From the NCBI GenBank assembly GCA_002170485.2, contig NHDZ02000131.1:8497-72496 (forward strand): a DNA stretch of 64,000 nucleotides. The letters run 5' to 3'. A program made the translations under genes and the position numbers. The DNA comes from MED660 sp002691025. Its GTDB lineage: Bacteria > Myxococcota_A > UBA9160 > UBA4427. The notes below the pieces were generated by a model, which did no database searches, was not told the DNA's origin, and saw only the letters and a program-made list of their open reading frames with translations. Of this stretch, positions 47,352 through 56,070 are shown piece after piece; position 1 is the first letter of the stretch, and each line of letters opens with the position of its first letter.

Positions 47352-48440
47352 CTAGGCCAGCCTTCGGATGCTATGAGCCTTGATGATCACCTGAACCTGG
47401 CGCCCCGGCGTCAGGTTCAGTTTTTGGACCGCCTCGTGGGTCACTCGAGCCACCAGGGTATCGGGCGTATCGACATAGACCAGCGTGCCCTCGTCGCCCC
47501 GCTCACATCGCGTGACCTCACCCGCCAGGATATTCCGTGCGGAGAGATTCGCAGTCTGCCCCGTGGCGATCAGGATGTCGTCAGCGGGAAGAGCCAGCTT
47601 GACCTCCGTGCCGATTTCCAACTCCCAGGGAAGATCGAGCCGGAGTCCCGAATGGGTTTCGACTCGAGGAGCGCCGCCACTCGCGCCGGGAACGATGCTT
47701 CCTTCAATCACATTCTCCGTCCCTGATAGCCTGGGCAGAGCCAACACAGGCCGACTCCAGAGCACATCCCGAGGAGAGCCCTCCGCCACGAGTCGGCCGC
47801 CGTCCATCACCGCGACCCGATCTCCGATCAGCATGGCCTCATCGGGATCATGGGTGATGTAGATCATGGGCCAATCCATCTCATCGCGAACGCGCAGGAG
47901 ATAGGGGAGGACTCTCGCTCTGAGCCCCACATCCAGGGCCGCCAGGGGCTCATCGAGAAGGAGAGCACGCGGCCCCGAAGCCATGGCCCGTGCCAGGGCG
48001 ACTCGACTCTTCTCACCGCCCGAAAGATCGGAAACCGGTCTCGTCAGGAGATGCCCGATCTCGAGCACGTCCACGGCACGCTCAAGAAGCCGAGTCGATG
48101 CCTCCCCTGCCCTGGACTGACCGAAGGCCAGATTGCCAGCCACATCCAGATGGGGAAAAAGCGATGGAGCCTGGGGGACCCAGCCCAGTTCTCGGGCATG
48201 CGTCCGAAGATGCAGACCCTTCTGGGAATCGTCCAACCACTGCCCCCGAAGCTTGATGCGCGACGACGAAACCGGAGTGAGCCCCAGGATGCATTCCATC
48301 AGGGTACTCTTCCCCGCGCCACTGGGGCCAAAAAGGACAAGCACGCGCTCATCCCACTCAAGCGAGAAATCCAGTGCGAACCCCGAACGCTGGACCTTGA
48401 CTTCAATACAGGAAGAACTCTCCGGGCGAACCTCCGTCAT
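47352..48440 (-). CDS. modC: Molybdate ABC transporter ATP-binding protein
   Basis: A 362-residue ABC ATPase. Walker A GPSGAGKSTLMECILGL, signature DLSGGEKSRVALARAMA, Walker B ALLLDEPLAALDV, H-loop THDPDEAM. The C-terminus has a molybdate/tungstate-binding Mop (TOBE) domain (LSARNILAGEVTRCERGDEG, then LVARVTHEAVQKLNLTPG and IIKAHSIR), which identifies ModC rather than another importer. Start at 48440 overlaps modB by 4 bases; a longer frame upstream lies within modB and is rejected. Confidence 0.94.
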   Translation of the reverse strand: MTEVRPESSSCIEVKVQRSGFALDFSLEWDERVLVLFGPSGAGKSTLMECILGLTPVSSSRIKLRGQWLDDSQKGLHLRTHARELGWVPQAPSLFPHLDVAGNLAFGQSRAGEASTRLLERAVDVLEIGHLLTRPVSDLSGGEKSRVALARAMASGPRALLLDEPLAALDVGLRARVLPYLLRVRDEMDWPMIYITHDPDEAMLIGDRVAVMDGGRLVAEGSPRDVLWSRPVLALPRLSGTENVIEGSIVPGASGGAPRVETHSGLRLDLPWELEIGTEVKLALPADDILIATGQTANLSARNILAGEVTRCERGDEGTLVYVDTPDTLVARVTHEAVQKLNLTPGRQVQVIIKAHSIRRLA

Positions 48441-49108
48441 GTTCGATCCCCCCGACGAAGCCAGCCTTCCGCCACCAGCATGCTGACCAGAGCCAGAACG
48501 AACGAAACAGCCCCCAACATCAAGGCCCCTGAATCGTCCCCAAGCTGCACGCGAGACCAGAGACCCAGCGACAGCGTTTCGGTGCGCCCGGGGATGATGC
48601 CCGCCACCAGGGCTGTCGCACCGAACTCTCCGAGTCCCCGCGTAAAACACAAGAGCGAACCGTAGATGACGCCGCGTCTCGCAAGCGGCAGCGTCACTCG
48701 CCAGAACACCTGGACGCGCGTCAAGCCCAACGTACTGGCCAGTCGCTCATGCCCCTGATCCACTTCAGCAAAGCTCTGCTCGCAGCTTCTCACCAGGAGC
48801 GGAAAGCCCACCGTCGCCGCCGCGATGGCGGCCGCCCACCAGGTAAAGACCAGGCGAATTCCCAGCATTTCCAGAATCGATCCCAAGGGTCCTTGAGGGG
48901 CCAGGAGAACCAGCAAGAAGAGACCGACGGCCACAGGCGGAAGCACCATGGGCAGAGCGATTACGGCCTGCACAAGACTCCTTCCACGAAAGCGGAAACG
49001 AGCCAGTCCGTACCCCACCAGGATGGCCGGTGGGAGCGCGAGAAGAGTGGCCGTGAGCGCCACACGAAGCGTGAGCGCAACGAGTTCAAGAAGGTCGGGG
49101 GTCGCCAT
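48437..49108 (-). CDS. modB: Molybdate ABC transporter permease
   Basis: A 223-residue inner-membrane permease with about five to six helices and the conserved ModB loop (ERLASTLGLTRVQVFWRVTL) plus GLGEFGATALVAG. It pairs with ModC, overlapping it by 4 bases. The usual periplasmic binding protein gene modA is not adjacent: the next gene upstream on this strand is a dehydrogenase ending 52 bases before modB. Confidence 0.93.
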   Translation of the reverse strand: MATPDLLELVALTLRVALTATLLALPPAILVGYGLARFRFRGRSLVQAVIALPMVLPPVAVGLFLLVLLAPQGPLGSILEMLGIRLVFTWWAAAIAAATVGFPLLVRSCEQSFAEVDQGHERLASTLGLTRVQVFWRVTLPLARRGVIYGSLLCFTRGLGEFGATALVAGIIPGRTETLSLGLWSRVQLGDDSGALMLGAVSFVLALVSMLVAEGWLRRGDRT

Positions 49109-49160
49109 GCTGGAAAAACTCTACCGCGCACGGGCTCGTCCGCACGTTCGGCCCGATCAC

Positions 49161-50075
49161 TCAATCCACGCCGCGCCCGGGATCGGGGCCAAAGCGATCT
49201 CGCCATGCGGCCCAGAACGTCTCGTCCGACTCGATTCGATGCAGATCCACCCAGTCCTGATCCGAGAGTCGGCTCCGACGGGCCAGATTCCTTTCGGCGT
49301 CCCGGCCCACGACCCGGCGCAGGGGCCCCTCCTCCGACTCCAGCGCCGCCACAACCTCATCGGCCACGAGTCCGGCTTCCGAGCCCTCGGTCGCTTCGTT
49401 TGCAAAGATCCCACCGGTTCGGCGATAGGTGGATTCATAGGGCGTGTTCTCAGGCCAGGGCACGTTCTTCTCCATAGCGGCCGTAAAGGTCAAGCCCGGC
49501 TCGACGATGACCACGCGAATTCCGAAGCGCACCACCTCCAAGGAAAGAGTCTCCAGTGCGGCTTCCATCGCATACTTGGTGGCACAATAGGCGGCGTTGG
49601 CCGGCATGACGAAGCGACCTGACTGAGAAGAGATCCCGACAATCGAACCCGAAGCCTGCTCTCGCATCGAGGGAAGAACCGCCTTTACGCACCGGATCAC
49701 GCCCAGGTAGTTGGTCTCCATCAGGCTCTGGAATTCCAAAAGAGAAGTATCCTCGATGCTGGATCCCGCATGGAAGCCCGCATTCGCCACGAGGTGATCG
49801 AGGCGACCTGATTCAGAGAGAACAGACGCCACGGCCTGGTCGACCGACGCGTCGTCAGTGACATCGAGGATGATCGGCGTGATGGAGAGTTCTTCCGAGG
49901 TCGCCGTTTCCAGAAGCGCGTCGCCTCGGGAAGGATCGCGCATGCTGGCCCAGACCCGATGACCGCGACGAGCCAATGCCAGGGCGGACGCCGCACCAAT
50001 GCCCGTGCTGGCCCCGGTGATCAGCGTGACCGGCCGATCCCTTTCAGGCCTGGAGTCGGAAGGGATGCGACTCAT
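49161..50075 (-). CDS. Short-chain dehydrogenase/reductase
   Basis: A 304-residue classical SDR. Cofactor motif TGASTGIGAAS near residue 20, NAG motif (VANAGF), catalytic Ser in GISSQSGR, and YCATK with the Tyr/Lys pair. The residue after the second beta-strand (SMRDP) suggests NADP preference by basic residues. A C-terminal extension of about 40 residues follows the core. It overlaps the VOC gene upstream by 32 bases, implying coupled translation. Substrate unknown. Confidence 0.88.
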   Translation of the reverse strand: MSRIPSDSRPERDRPVTLITGASTGIGAASALALARRGHRVWASMRDPSRGDALLETATSEELSITPIILDVTDDASVDQAVASVLSESGRLDHLVANAGFHAGSSIEDTSLLEFQSLMETNYLGVIRCVKAVLPSMREQASGSIVGISSQSGRFVMPANAAYCATKYAMEAALETLSLEVVRFGIRVVIVEPGLTFTAAMEKNVPWPENTPYESTYRRTGGIFANEATEGSEAGLVADEVVAALESEEGPLRRVVGRDAERNLARRSRLSDQDWVDLHRIESDETFWAAWRDRFGPDPGRGVD

Positions 50076-50508
50076 CCAGCACCTCCAGCAATTCGATCAC
50101 ATTCCCATCAGGATCACGACCGTATGTGGCCACAATGCCGGTCCCGCTGTCCTGGGGAGGGCAATGGAACTCCATTCCCGCTTCGCAAAGCCGCTCGTAT
50201 TCTGCCTGGATCCCCTCCACCAGGAAACAGAGATGGGTAATCCCGTGATCGCAAACCGGTCGATCGAGCGCCTGCGACCTGGCGTCAGGCGCGGAAAACT
50301 CGAAGACCTCGATCATGGAGTCCTCTCGACGAAGCATGACCGCCTGGGCGGCCGTCCCCTCGATACCCATGATTGAATCGACGCCCGCGTAGCCTTGGGG
50401 CCAGTCCATCTCCATGACCACCTCGAACCCGAAGAGATCCCGATAGAAAGTCACCGCCCGCTCGAGGTCGGGCGTTGAAATCGCCGTGTGATGAAGGCTC
50501 CGAATCAT
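50044..50508 (-). CDS. VOC/glyoxalase-family protein
   Basis: A 154-residue vicinal-oxygen-chelate protein with two beta-alpha-beta-beta-beta modules (SLHHTAISTPDLERAVTFYR, and GITHLCFLVEGIQAEYERL). Probable metal ligands are a His near residue 7 (LHHTAIS), Glu near 76 (MIEVFEF), His near 98 (HGITHLCF) and Glu in GNVIELLE. Members include dioxygenases, lyases and isomerases. The gene overlaps the downstream SDR by 32 bases, so the two proteins probably act in one pathway. Confidence 0.86.
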   Translation of the reverse strand: MIRSLHHTAISTPDLERAVTFYRDLFGFEVVMEMDWPQGYAGVDSIMGIEGTAAQAVMLRREDSMIEVFEFSAPDARSQALDRPVCDHGITHLCFLVEGIQAEYERLCEAGMEFHCPPQDSGTGIVATYGRDPDGNVIELLEVLDESHPFRLQA

Positions 50509-50546
50509 TTTTCAATCTCCTCTCTGAGTGCTCGCTCGGCTCAACG

Positions 50547-51296
50547 TCAGGCCGAAAGGCCGCCATCCACCGGAAGGACGGTCCCCGTGATATGAGCCGC
50601 CTCATCGGAAAGAAGAAAGGAAATCACATTCGCAATCGTCTCCGGCTCACACAGGCCATTCACGGCACTGGGAATGGTCTTCAAGACACCCGGATCCCCA
50701 TCTTCGGGAAAGGGAATGTCCAGCATCGCCGTGTTGACACCCCCGGGCGCCACGGCATTGACTCTCACCTTTCGATCACTGAACTCCTTGGCCAGCGAAC
50801 GTGTCAACTGGATGAGGCCACCCTTGGAAGCGCAGTACGCAGCATCGTACGGAAGCCCCACCAGGCCGGCGAGAGAGGCCACGTTGACCACCGCCCCACC
50901 CTCTTTGGCCAGGTGCGGAAGCAGGGACCGACAAACCAGGAAAGCGCCCGTCAGGTTGACGCCGATGATCTTGAGCCAGGTTTCCACTGGAAAATCTTCG
51001 GTCCGGCCATAGACCTGCATGCCCGCGGCATTGCACAAAAGGTGCGGAGAGCCCCACTCCCCCACGATGGCCTCGGTGGTCTCCGCCACCGACTCCGGAT
51101 CGGACACATCGCAGGCCAGAGCCAGAGCCCGGCCCCCCGCCGCGCTCACCGCGGCCGCCGTGCTTTGAGCGGCCTCCGCCGAAAGGTCAAGAACGGCGAC
51201 TTGAGCTCCTGCACTGGCCAACTTGAGTGCCAGGGCCTGCCCGACTCCGCCCCCGCCTCCGGTAATGACGGCCGAACGTCCCACGAATGCCTGCAT
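50547..51296 (-). CDS. Short-chain dehydrogenase/reductase
   Basis: A 249-residue classical SDR. Cofactor motif ITGGGGGVGQALA, an acidic residue after strand two (VLDLS) suggesting NAD, NAAGMQV, NVASLAGL, and YCASKGG with Tyr/Lys; C-terminal LLSDEAAHITGTVLPVDGG is typical. The start at 51296 has GGGGAACGAG upstream and matches the normal SDR length; a longer start at 51326 is less likely. It is 38 bases upstream of the VOC gene and 75 downstream of the PLP enzyme. Reaction unknown; probably an alcohol/ketone interconversion. Confidence 0.88.
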   Translation of the reverse strand: MQAFVGRSAVITGGGGGVGQALALKLASAGAQVAVLDLSAEAAQSTAAAVSAAGGRALALACDVSDPESVAETTEAIVGEWGSPHLLCNAAGMQVYGRTEDFPVETWLKIIGVNLTGAFLVCRSLLPHLAKEGGAVVNVASLAGLVGLPYDAAYCASKGGLIQLTRSLAKEFSDRKVRVNAVAPGGVNTAMLDIPFPEDGDPGVLKTIPSAVNGLCEPETIANVISFLLSDEAAHITGTVLPVDGGLSA

Positions 51297-51371
51297 CTCG
51301 TTCCCCCCATTCCGAGCCGTGCTCACCGAGGTCTCGTCACCCGACGGTCCAGGTCCAGGCAGGCTTTCGCA

Positions 51372-52610
51372 TCACGAATCGCTCGTGACCTCTCCGTCTG
51401 CCTCAACGAATTCATCCAGCACCTGATACAGGTACTCACAGTCCTCGCGCGTCATGGTCGGATGGCAGGGAAGCATGATGCCGTGCTCCATGATCTGGTC
51501 GCAATTCCCCAGCCCGTCCGGATGCAATCGGTACTCGTACCCCTGCATCATCGGGTGTCGTGTGATGTTGCCCGAGAAGATCACCCGACACATGATCCCC
51601 GCATCTTCCAGATGGATCTGGAGTTTCCTCCGGCTCCACCCCGTCTCGGGACGAACCTGTGTGGGGTAGCAGAGCCACGTGGTTTCGGTCTCGGGAATGA
51701 TGGTCGGAAGAATGAAGCGGTCACCGTATTTCTGGAGATGCTCGGTGTGCCAGTTGAACCGTTCTTCTCGCAGATTCCACAAGGTCTCGATCTTGTTCAT
51801 CTGCTCGATCCCGAAGGCCGCCCCACACTCGCTGGGAATGAACCCGTACGCATTCTCTTCAAAGATGAAGAGCCCGTCGTACTCCAGACCGTCGAGATCC
51901 TCCAGGAAACGCCCGTCACTATCCTTGGCTCGCGTACCGGAAATCCATTTCTCCGAAGATCGACCCCATGCCCGCAGCGACAGGGCCCGATCCAGGAATT
52001 CGATGTCGTCGAAGAAGACCATCCCCCCGGTCCCCAACGCCGTGATGATATGGTGCGGAGAAAAACTGGTAATCGAGATATCCGCACGAGAAGCCGTGGG
52101 TCGACCTCGCAATTTCCCACCCAGGGTATCGGCACTGTCGTGGATCACGAAGAGATCATGTCGATCCGCGATCTTCCTGACCTCATCCCAATCACAGATG
52201 CCGCCCACCAGATCAGGGATCAGGATGGCGCGGGTCTTGTCGCTCACCACCGCTTCGATCTGATCGATACGAGCCTGATAGTCATCCAGCCCCACGTCCA
52301 GGAAGACCGGCGTACAGCCAACATGGTAGATGGCCGCCACATCCGAGGAAAAAGTCAGCGCGGGCGTAATGACCTCGGAGCCACGAGGAAGATTCGCCAG
52401 CCGAAGGGCCACCATCAAGGCCGACGAACCGGAGTTGACCATTACGCCATGGGCTTTGCCCATATACTCCGCCACTCGACTCTCGAACTCGGCCACCTTC
52501 TTTCCCGGAAGCAGTCCCAGAGGATCGTGCAATTGTGCCATCACGGCGTCGATCTCGTTCTGGTCGTACATCGCACCGGAATAACGCACGATACGGGGCT
52601 CAATCGGCAT
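51372..52610 (-). CDS. DegT/RfbH-like PLP enzyme with His in place of the PLP lysine
   Basis: A 412-residue fold-type-I protein of the DegT/DnrJ/EryC1/StrS family. It aligns along its length with RfbH-type CDP-4-keto-6-deoxyglucose 3-dehydrases (MVNSGSSALMVALRLANL; VIHDSADTLGGKLRGR; SFSPHHIITALGTGG; LRAWGRS; SECGAAFGIEQMNKIE). In the family the PLP Schiff-base lysine follows SFxxx; here that position is His, as in RfbH and ColD, which are C3 dehydratases, not transaminases. The [2Fe-2S] cysteines of RfbH are absent (SSEKWISGTRAK at that place). ATG at 52610 is preferred, with GGAGAAGAAG just upstream. No sugar-nucleotide genes surround it. Confidence 0.82.
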   Translation of the reverse strand: MPIEPRIVRYSGAMYDQNEIDAVMAQLHDPLGLLPGKKVAEFESRVAEYMGKAHGVMVNSGSSALMVALRLANLPRGSEVITPALTFSSDVAAIYHVGCTPVFLDVGLDDYQARIDQIEAVVSDKTRAILIPDLVGGICDWDEVRKIADRHDLFVIHDSADTLGGKLRGRPTASRADISITSFSPHHIITALGTGGMVFFDDIEFLDRALSLRAWGRSSEKWISGTRAKDSDGRFLEDLDGLEYDGLFIFEENAYGFIPSECGAAFGIEQMNKIETLWNLREERFNWHTEHLQKYGDRFILPTIIPETETTWLCYPTQVRPETGWSRRKLQIHLEDAGIMCRVIFSGNITRHPMMQGYEYRLHPDGLGNCDQIMEHGIMLPCHPTMTREDCEYLYQVLDEFVEADGEVTSDS

Positions 52611-52696
52611 CTTCTTCTCCAAACGATCTTCGGGTTCCAGTTCTTTGGCCTGGCCCTCTACGCTAGCACCTTGAGCCTCACCTCCGTCAAGCCGCT

Positions 52697-54034
52697 TCAG
52701 GCATCGGGCGCCCAGTTGCCGTGGAAACCGAAAGGAACCCTTTCAGGTAGCTCGATGACGGCCACGGGTTCGCCCTGGAAGTCCTGCGCATCCAGGATCA
52801 CTACATCTGCTCCATTCCGCCTCTTGTCGTGCACGTAGGCGAGAAGCCAACCTTCGTCTTCCCCCGCTTCGTCGTGACGAGGCACGAAAACGGGCTCCTG
52901 GAACTGCCGATGCTCGCCTTCATTGCGCTCGAGGGTCTCTCCAGTCTGCAGGTCATGCTTGAGAAGCCCCCCGTAGAGAAGCCCCTCGCCCACATGACCG
53001 CAATAGCCATACCGATAGGGCTTTCCGATCAACCGCTCGTCCATCCGCGGAAACTCCTGGCCCCGTTCATCCAGGCGGCTTTCCTTGACGGCTCCACTCC
53101 TCGGATCGATCACCCACCGATCCAGCGTGGGTGTGCCCTCATTCGGGCCCGTCATATCCGTCGCAAACATCTTGGGGTGACGCACGACATCGAGAACCAC
53201 ACGACCACTTGAATCCTCATAGGAGTTCAACGGATGGAAGAGGAAGCAGGGGTCCACCTCGTGCCAGGTGACATCATCCGCCTCTCCGTCACGGGGGAGA
53301 AGACCCACCCGGGTGCCGTAATCATCGAACCATCGATAGGGAAGCGGGTATCCCTTCATCAGGAGTTCAGGATCGAACAACACGGGCATATCGAAAACAA
53401 TGAAATAATTCTCCGTGATCGAACAATCGTGGACCATGGTCTTGCCTGGAACCGGAATGGAAACCGTCTTGCGTACCTTTCCATCCGTCCCCACTACGTT
53501 GTAGTGGAGTTCATCGAGCCCTACGAAGTAGCCCACCACATGAAGCTCTCCCGTATCGGGATCCCTCTTCGGATGAGCCGAGAAAGGACCCGGAAGGGTT
53601 CCCTCGAAATCAGATCGAGCCACGGTCTCGAGTTCATCCGTCAACTCAACCGGATTCCCACCGGCTTCGACGATCGCGAAAGTCTTCCCAGCGTGGGAGA
53701 TGATATTGGTATTCGCCCCTCCCGAACCGATTTCCGAGAAGCGGGGCCCCGGCGTTTTCGGCCCCCCCTTGACTTCACAGACTTCATCGTCGCGCACGAA
53801 GCGGCTGCGATACTGCACGGCTTTGCCGTCCCGCAGCCAGAGCCCATGGGCCAGCCCATTGCCAACAAACCAATGGTAGTTCGGGCCGGGTTCGGAGACC
53901 GGGTTGGGCCCGATGCGCATCAGACGACCGTTCAACTCGGGCGGGATCTGGCCTTTCACGGGCAGGTCGTGGGCTGTCGTCTCCTCGAGTACCGGTGCGT
54001 AGTTGTCTTTCAAATAGGCGCTTTCGCTCATCAT
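52697..54034 (-). CDS. Carotenoid oxygenase family protein (RPE65/lignostilbene dioxygenase-like)
   Basis: A 445-residue seven-bladed propeller iron enzyme. The four iron ligands are visible: His154 (FSAHPKRD), His202 (MVHDCS), His267 (FLFHPLNS) and His438 (GFHGNWAPD). Supporting segments include GPNPVSEPGPNYHWFVGNGLAHG. Members cleave C=C bonds in carotenoids, apocarotenoids or stilbenes with O2. Start chosen at the first of two adjacent ATGs (54034), with AGAGGAG upstream. It heads the co-directional run down to modC. No carotenoid synthesis genes are in the window, so a lignin-type or apocarotenoid substrate is possible. Confidence 0.9.
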   Translation of the reverse strand: MMSESAYLKDNYAPVLEETTAHDLPVKGQIPPELNGRLMRIGPNPVSEPGPNYHWFVGNGLAHGLWLRDGKAVQYRSRFVRDDEVCEVKGGPKTPGPRFSEIGSGGANTNIISHAGKTFAIVEAGGNPVELTDELETVARSDFEGTLPGPFSAHPKRDPDTGELHVVGYFVGLDELHYNVVGTDGKVRKTVSIPVPGKTMVHDCSITENYFIVFDMPVLFDPELLMKGYPLPYRWFDDYGTRVGLLPRDGEADDVTWHEVDPCFLFHPLNSYEDSSGRVVLDVVRHPKMFATDMTGPNEGTPTLDRWVIDPRSGAVKESRLDERGQEFPRMDERLIGKPYRYGYCGHVGEGLLYGGLLKHDLQTGETLERNEGEHRQFQEPVFVPRHDEAGEDEGWLLAYVHDKRRNGADVVILDAQDFQGEPVAVIELPERVPFGFHGNWAPDA

Positions 54035-54321
54035 GCTCTCCTCTGGATCCGGGATGGGAGAGTCCCTGAACCTTGAAGGCAGACCAGGAAGCCTCTTCAC
54101 GAAGCCACTCTCCCGAACTCTCACGAGGCCAACTCCCATCGGCCCTTCTGTAACTACTTGTTTCTGCTCGACTTTAACTCAAACCCGTCCATCATGGACC
54201 CCAATCAGGAAAAATGATCCGATTCGGATTCCACTGACGACTGTTCTCTCATACGGGAAAAAAGAGAGACCTGAAATGACTCAGCCGCCTCTTTCCTCCC
54301 ACTGCCAAGAGGAACAGAACC
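54035..54321. other. Divergent intergenic region, carotenoid oxygenase / propeller lipoprotein
   Basis: A 287-base gap between divergent genes. It is somewhat AT-richer than neighbours (for example around 54200-54260). Promoters for both sides are expected; I see no defined element or small gene. Confidence 0.5.
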
Positions 54322-55839
54322 ATGACATTCGAAATCATCCGCAAATTCTCCTTCACCGCTTGCCTCCTGGCACTCGTCTCTCTTCTGAGCGTGGCCTGTG
54401 ACTGGAATCAGTTCGGGAACGGTCCAACCAACCCCCATAACAGCACCTTCGCCGGCCCGGTTCGGGGCATCACCTTCCAAAGGGACCTGATGCACCCAAT
54501 GGGTAGCGTCAATCACCAATTCGAGGCCGGTGTCACTGCAGACAAGCACGGCGCCCTCTACGTGAGTTCCTACGATCGGTATATCAGCGCCTACTCGCCG
54601 GTCGGCACCCTGGCCGGTCAATACGACCTCGGACTTCCGGGTCCGCGGGCCGTTCCCTTCATCGCATCCAAGCAATCGGACCCCAAGCTCTCCATGATCT
54701 TCACCGGAGCCGAGGGAGGTGGCTTTCACGCCATCGAAGTCGCCAAGACCACGATTCTGTCATTCGCATTGACACTGGCCGATGTCGATATGACGTTCGG
54801 CCCCAGCGAAAGCTCACCCAAGCAAGCGCAAGACAAGACCCTCTACATCGTGGACAAGCTGGGCGAAGTCCGGCGCTATCAGTTCTCAGGCGGAATCCTC
54901 ACCCTGCTGGGCACCTACCATCTGTCTGAAGCCGTGACCGGTGGGATTGCACTCTACGATTTCGATCCCCAGTGGGCGGGTGAGGAAGTCCTGGTGGCCA
55001 CGACAGCTGGCAACCTGCACGTTCTCGACAGCACACTGTCCTACGTTCTCTGGACGAATGCCGATGGTGCTCCCACCGTGGACCAATACTATGCCGGAGT
55101 CACCGTCGCTGAGCGCGGGAACCTGCCGCCGATCGCCGTGCTCCCCATCGCAAACCATGGGACAAGCACAGGCTCACCCAATTCGGGACTCGTGCGAGCC
55201 ATCAATCTGCAGACCCGGTTGACCGAGTGGGAGATCATTCCGTCTCAGTCGACCCTGGGTTCTCACGCCATCGAAGGCAGCATCGCCCTCCTCTTCGAAC
55301 AACACGTGCCCACAGGAAACCCCACCACCACACCCGGTGGAGGAACGGTCACCGTGGACAACCCCAACGGCGGAGTCATCACCGGGGGTGGGCTTTCCAC
55401 CGTAAGCGGAGACATCTCCATCAACCTCAATGGAGGCGGAGTCGTCGGGAACCCCAACGACGACATCACCACCACGGGAGACGACGATACGACTACGAAC
55501 GTCAACAACGTCAACATGATGACCGTCTACCATGCCACCTTCGCCAGCACAGATCGGTTCCTCTATGGGATCGACCTGGTCTCCGGCACCGAGGTCTGGC
55601 ACGCCCAACTCGCGGACCGGGCATGGGATGCTCCCGTGGTCGATCGTGACAACATCATCTATGTCGGTGATGGGCAGTCAAACCTCTACGCCTTCGAAGG
55701 CAAAGCCCCGATGCACGGAGCGCTCATCTGGTTCGACAACCGGATCGCAGGCGGACCCACGGATATCGTCAAACTCGGCATCCAGGGTCAAAACGAACTC
55801 CTCGTCGGATCCGGAACCCGAGCGTACCGCTTCCGCTAG
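54322..55839 (+). CDS. PQQ-like beta-propeller lipoprotein with low-complexity insert
   Basis: A 505-residue lipoprotein: signal ends in LLSVAC (Cys26). The mature part begins DWNQFGNGPTNPHNSTFAGP, as in PQQ-repeat propellers of the BamB/outer-membrane-assembly type, and has propeller blades throughout (HGALYVSSYDRYISAYSP; RFLYGIDLVSGTEVWHAQLA; NIIYVGDGQSNLYAFEG). Residues about 340-400 are a Gly/Asn/Thr/Asp-rich insert (GNPTTTPGGGTVTVDNPNGG) that breaks the repeat pattern. A strong terminator follows. Whether it binds PQQ or only uses the fold for protein contacts is unknown. Confidence 0.82.
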   Translation: MTFEIIRKFSFTACLLALVSLLSVACDWNQFGNGPTNPHNSTFAGPVRGITFQRDLMHPMGSVNHQFEAGVTADKHGALYVSSYDRYISAYSPVGTLAGQYDLGLPGPRAVPFIASKQSDPKLSMIFTGAEGGGFHAIEVAKTTILSFALTLADVDMTFGPSESSPKQAQDKTLYIVDKLGEVRRYQFSGGILTLLGTYHLSEAVTGGIALYDFDPQWAGEEVLVATTAGNLHVLDSTLSYVLWTNADGAPTVDQYYAGVTVAERGNLPPIAVLPIANHGTSTGSPNSGLVRAINLQTRLTEWEIIPSQSTLGSHAIEGSIALLFEQHVPTGNPTTTPGGGTVTVDNPNGGVITGGGLSTVSGDISINLNGGGVVGNPNDDITTTGDDDTTTNVNNVNMMTVYHATFASTDRFLYGIDLVSGTEVWHAQLADRAWDAPVVDRDNIIYVGDGQSNLYAFEGKAPMHGALIWFDNRIAGGPTDIVKLGIQGQNELLVGSGTRAYRFR

Positions 55840-55870
55840 CCCAAGCCTCCCACCCGTGACTTGAAGTCAC

Positions 55871-55912
55871 AAAAAAGGATGGAGTCCCTTACAAGGGGCT
55901 CCATCCTTGTTT
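55871..55912 (+). terminator. Rho-independent terminator after the propeller lipoprotein gene
   Basis: Stem AAGGATGGAGTCCC (55875-55888) pairs with GGGGCTCCATCCTT (55895-55908) with a 6-base loop and one G-T pair, flanked by an A-tract before and GTTTG after. The A-tract makes it possibly bidirectional. Confidence 0.85.
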
Positions 55913-56070
55913 GTATGCGTGCCCCGAGCCGATCCGACTCCTCCACCGGAAGGATCTTGATATCCCGCCAGAAAATCGGACAAAAGCCCTTTCTGACGGG
56001 TCGACATCAGCACTAGAATCGAGGGACTTCGAAAAAGGGATCCATCCAACCGGATAGAAAAGAGAAGATT

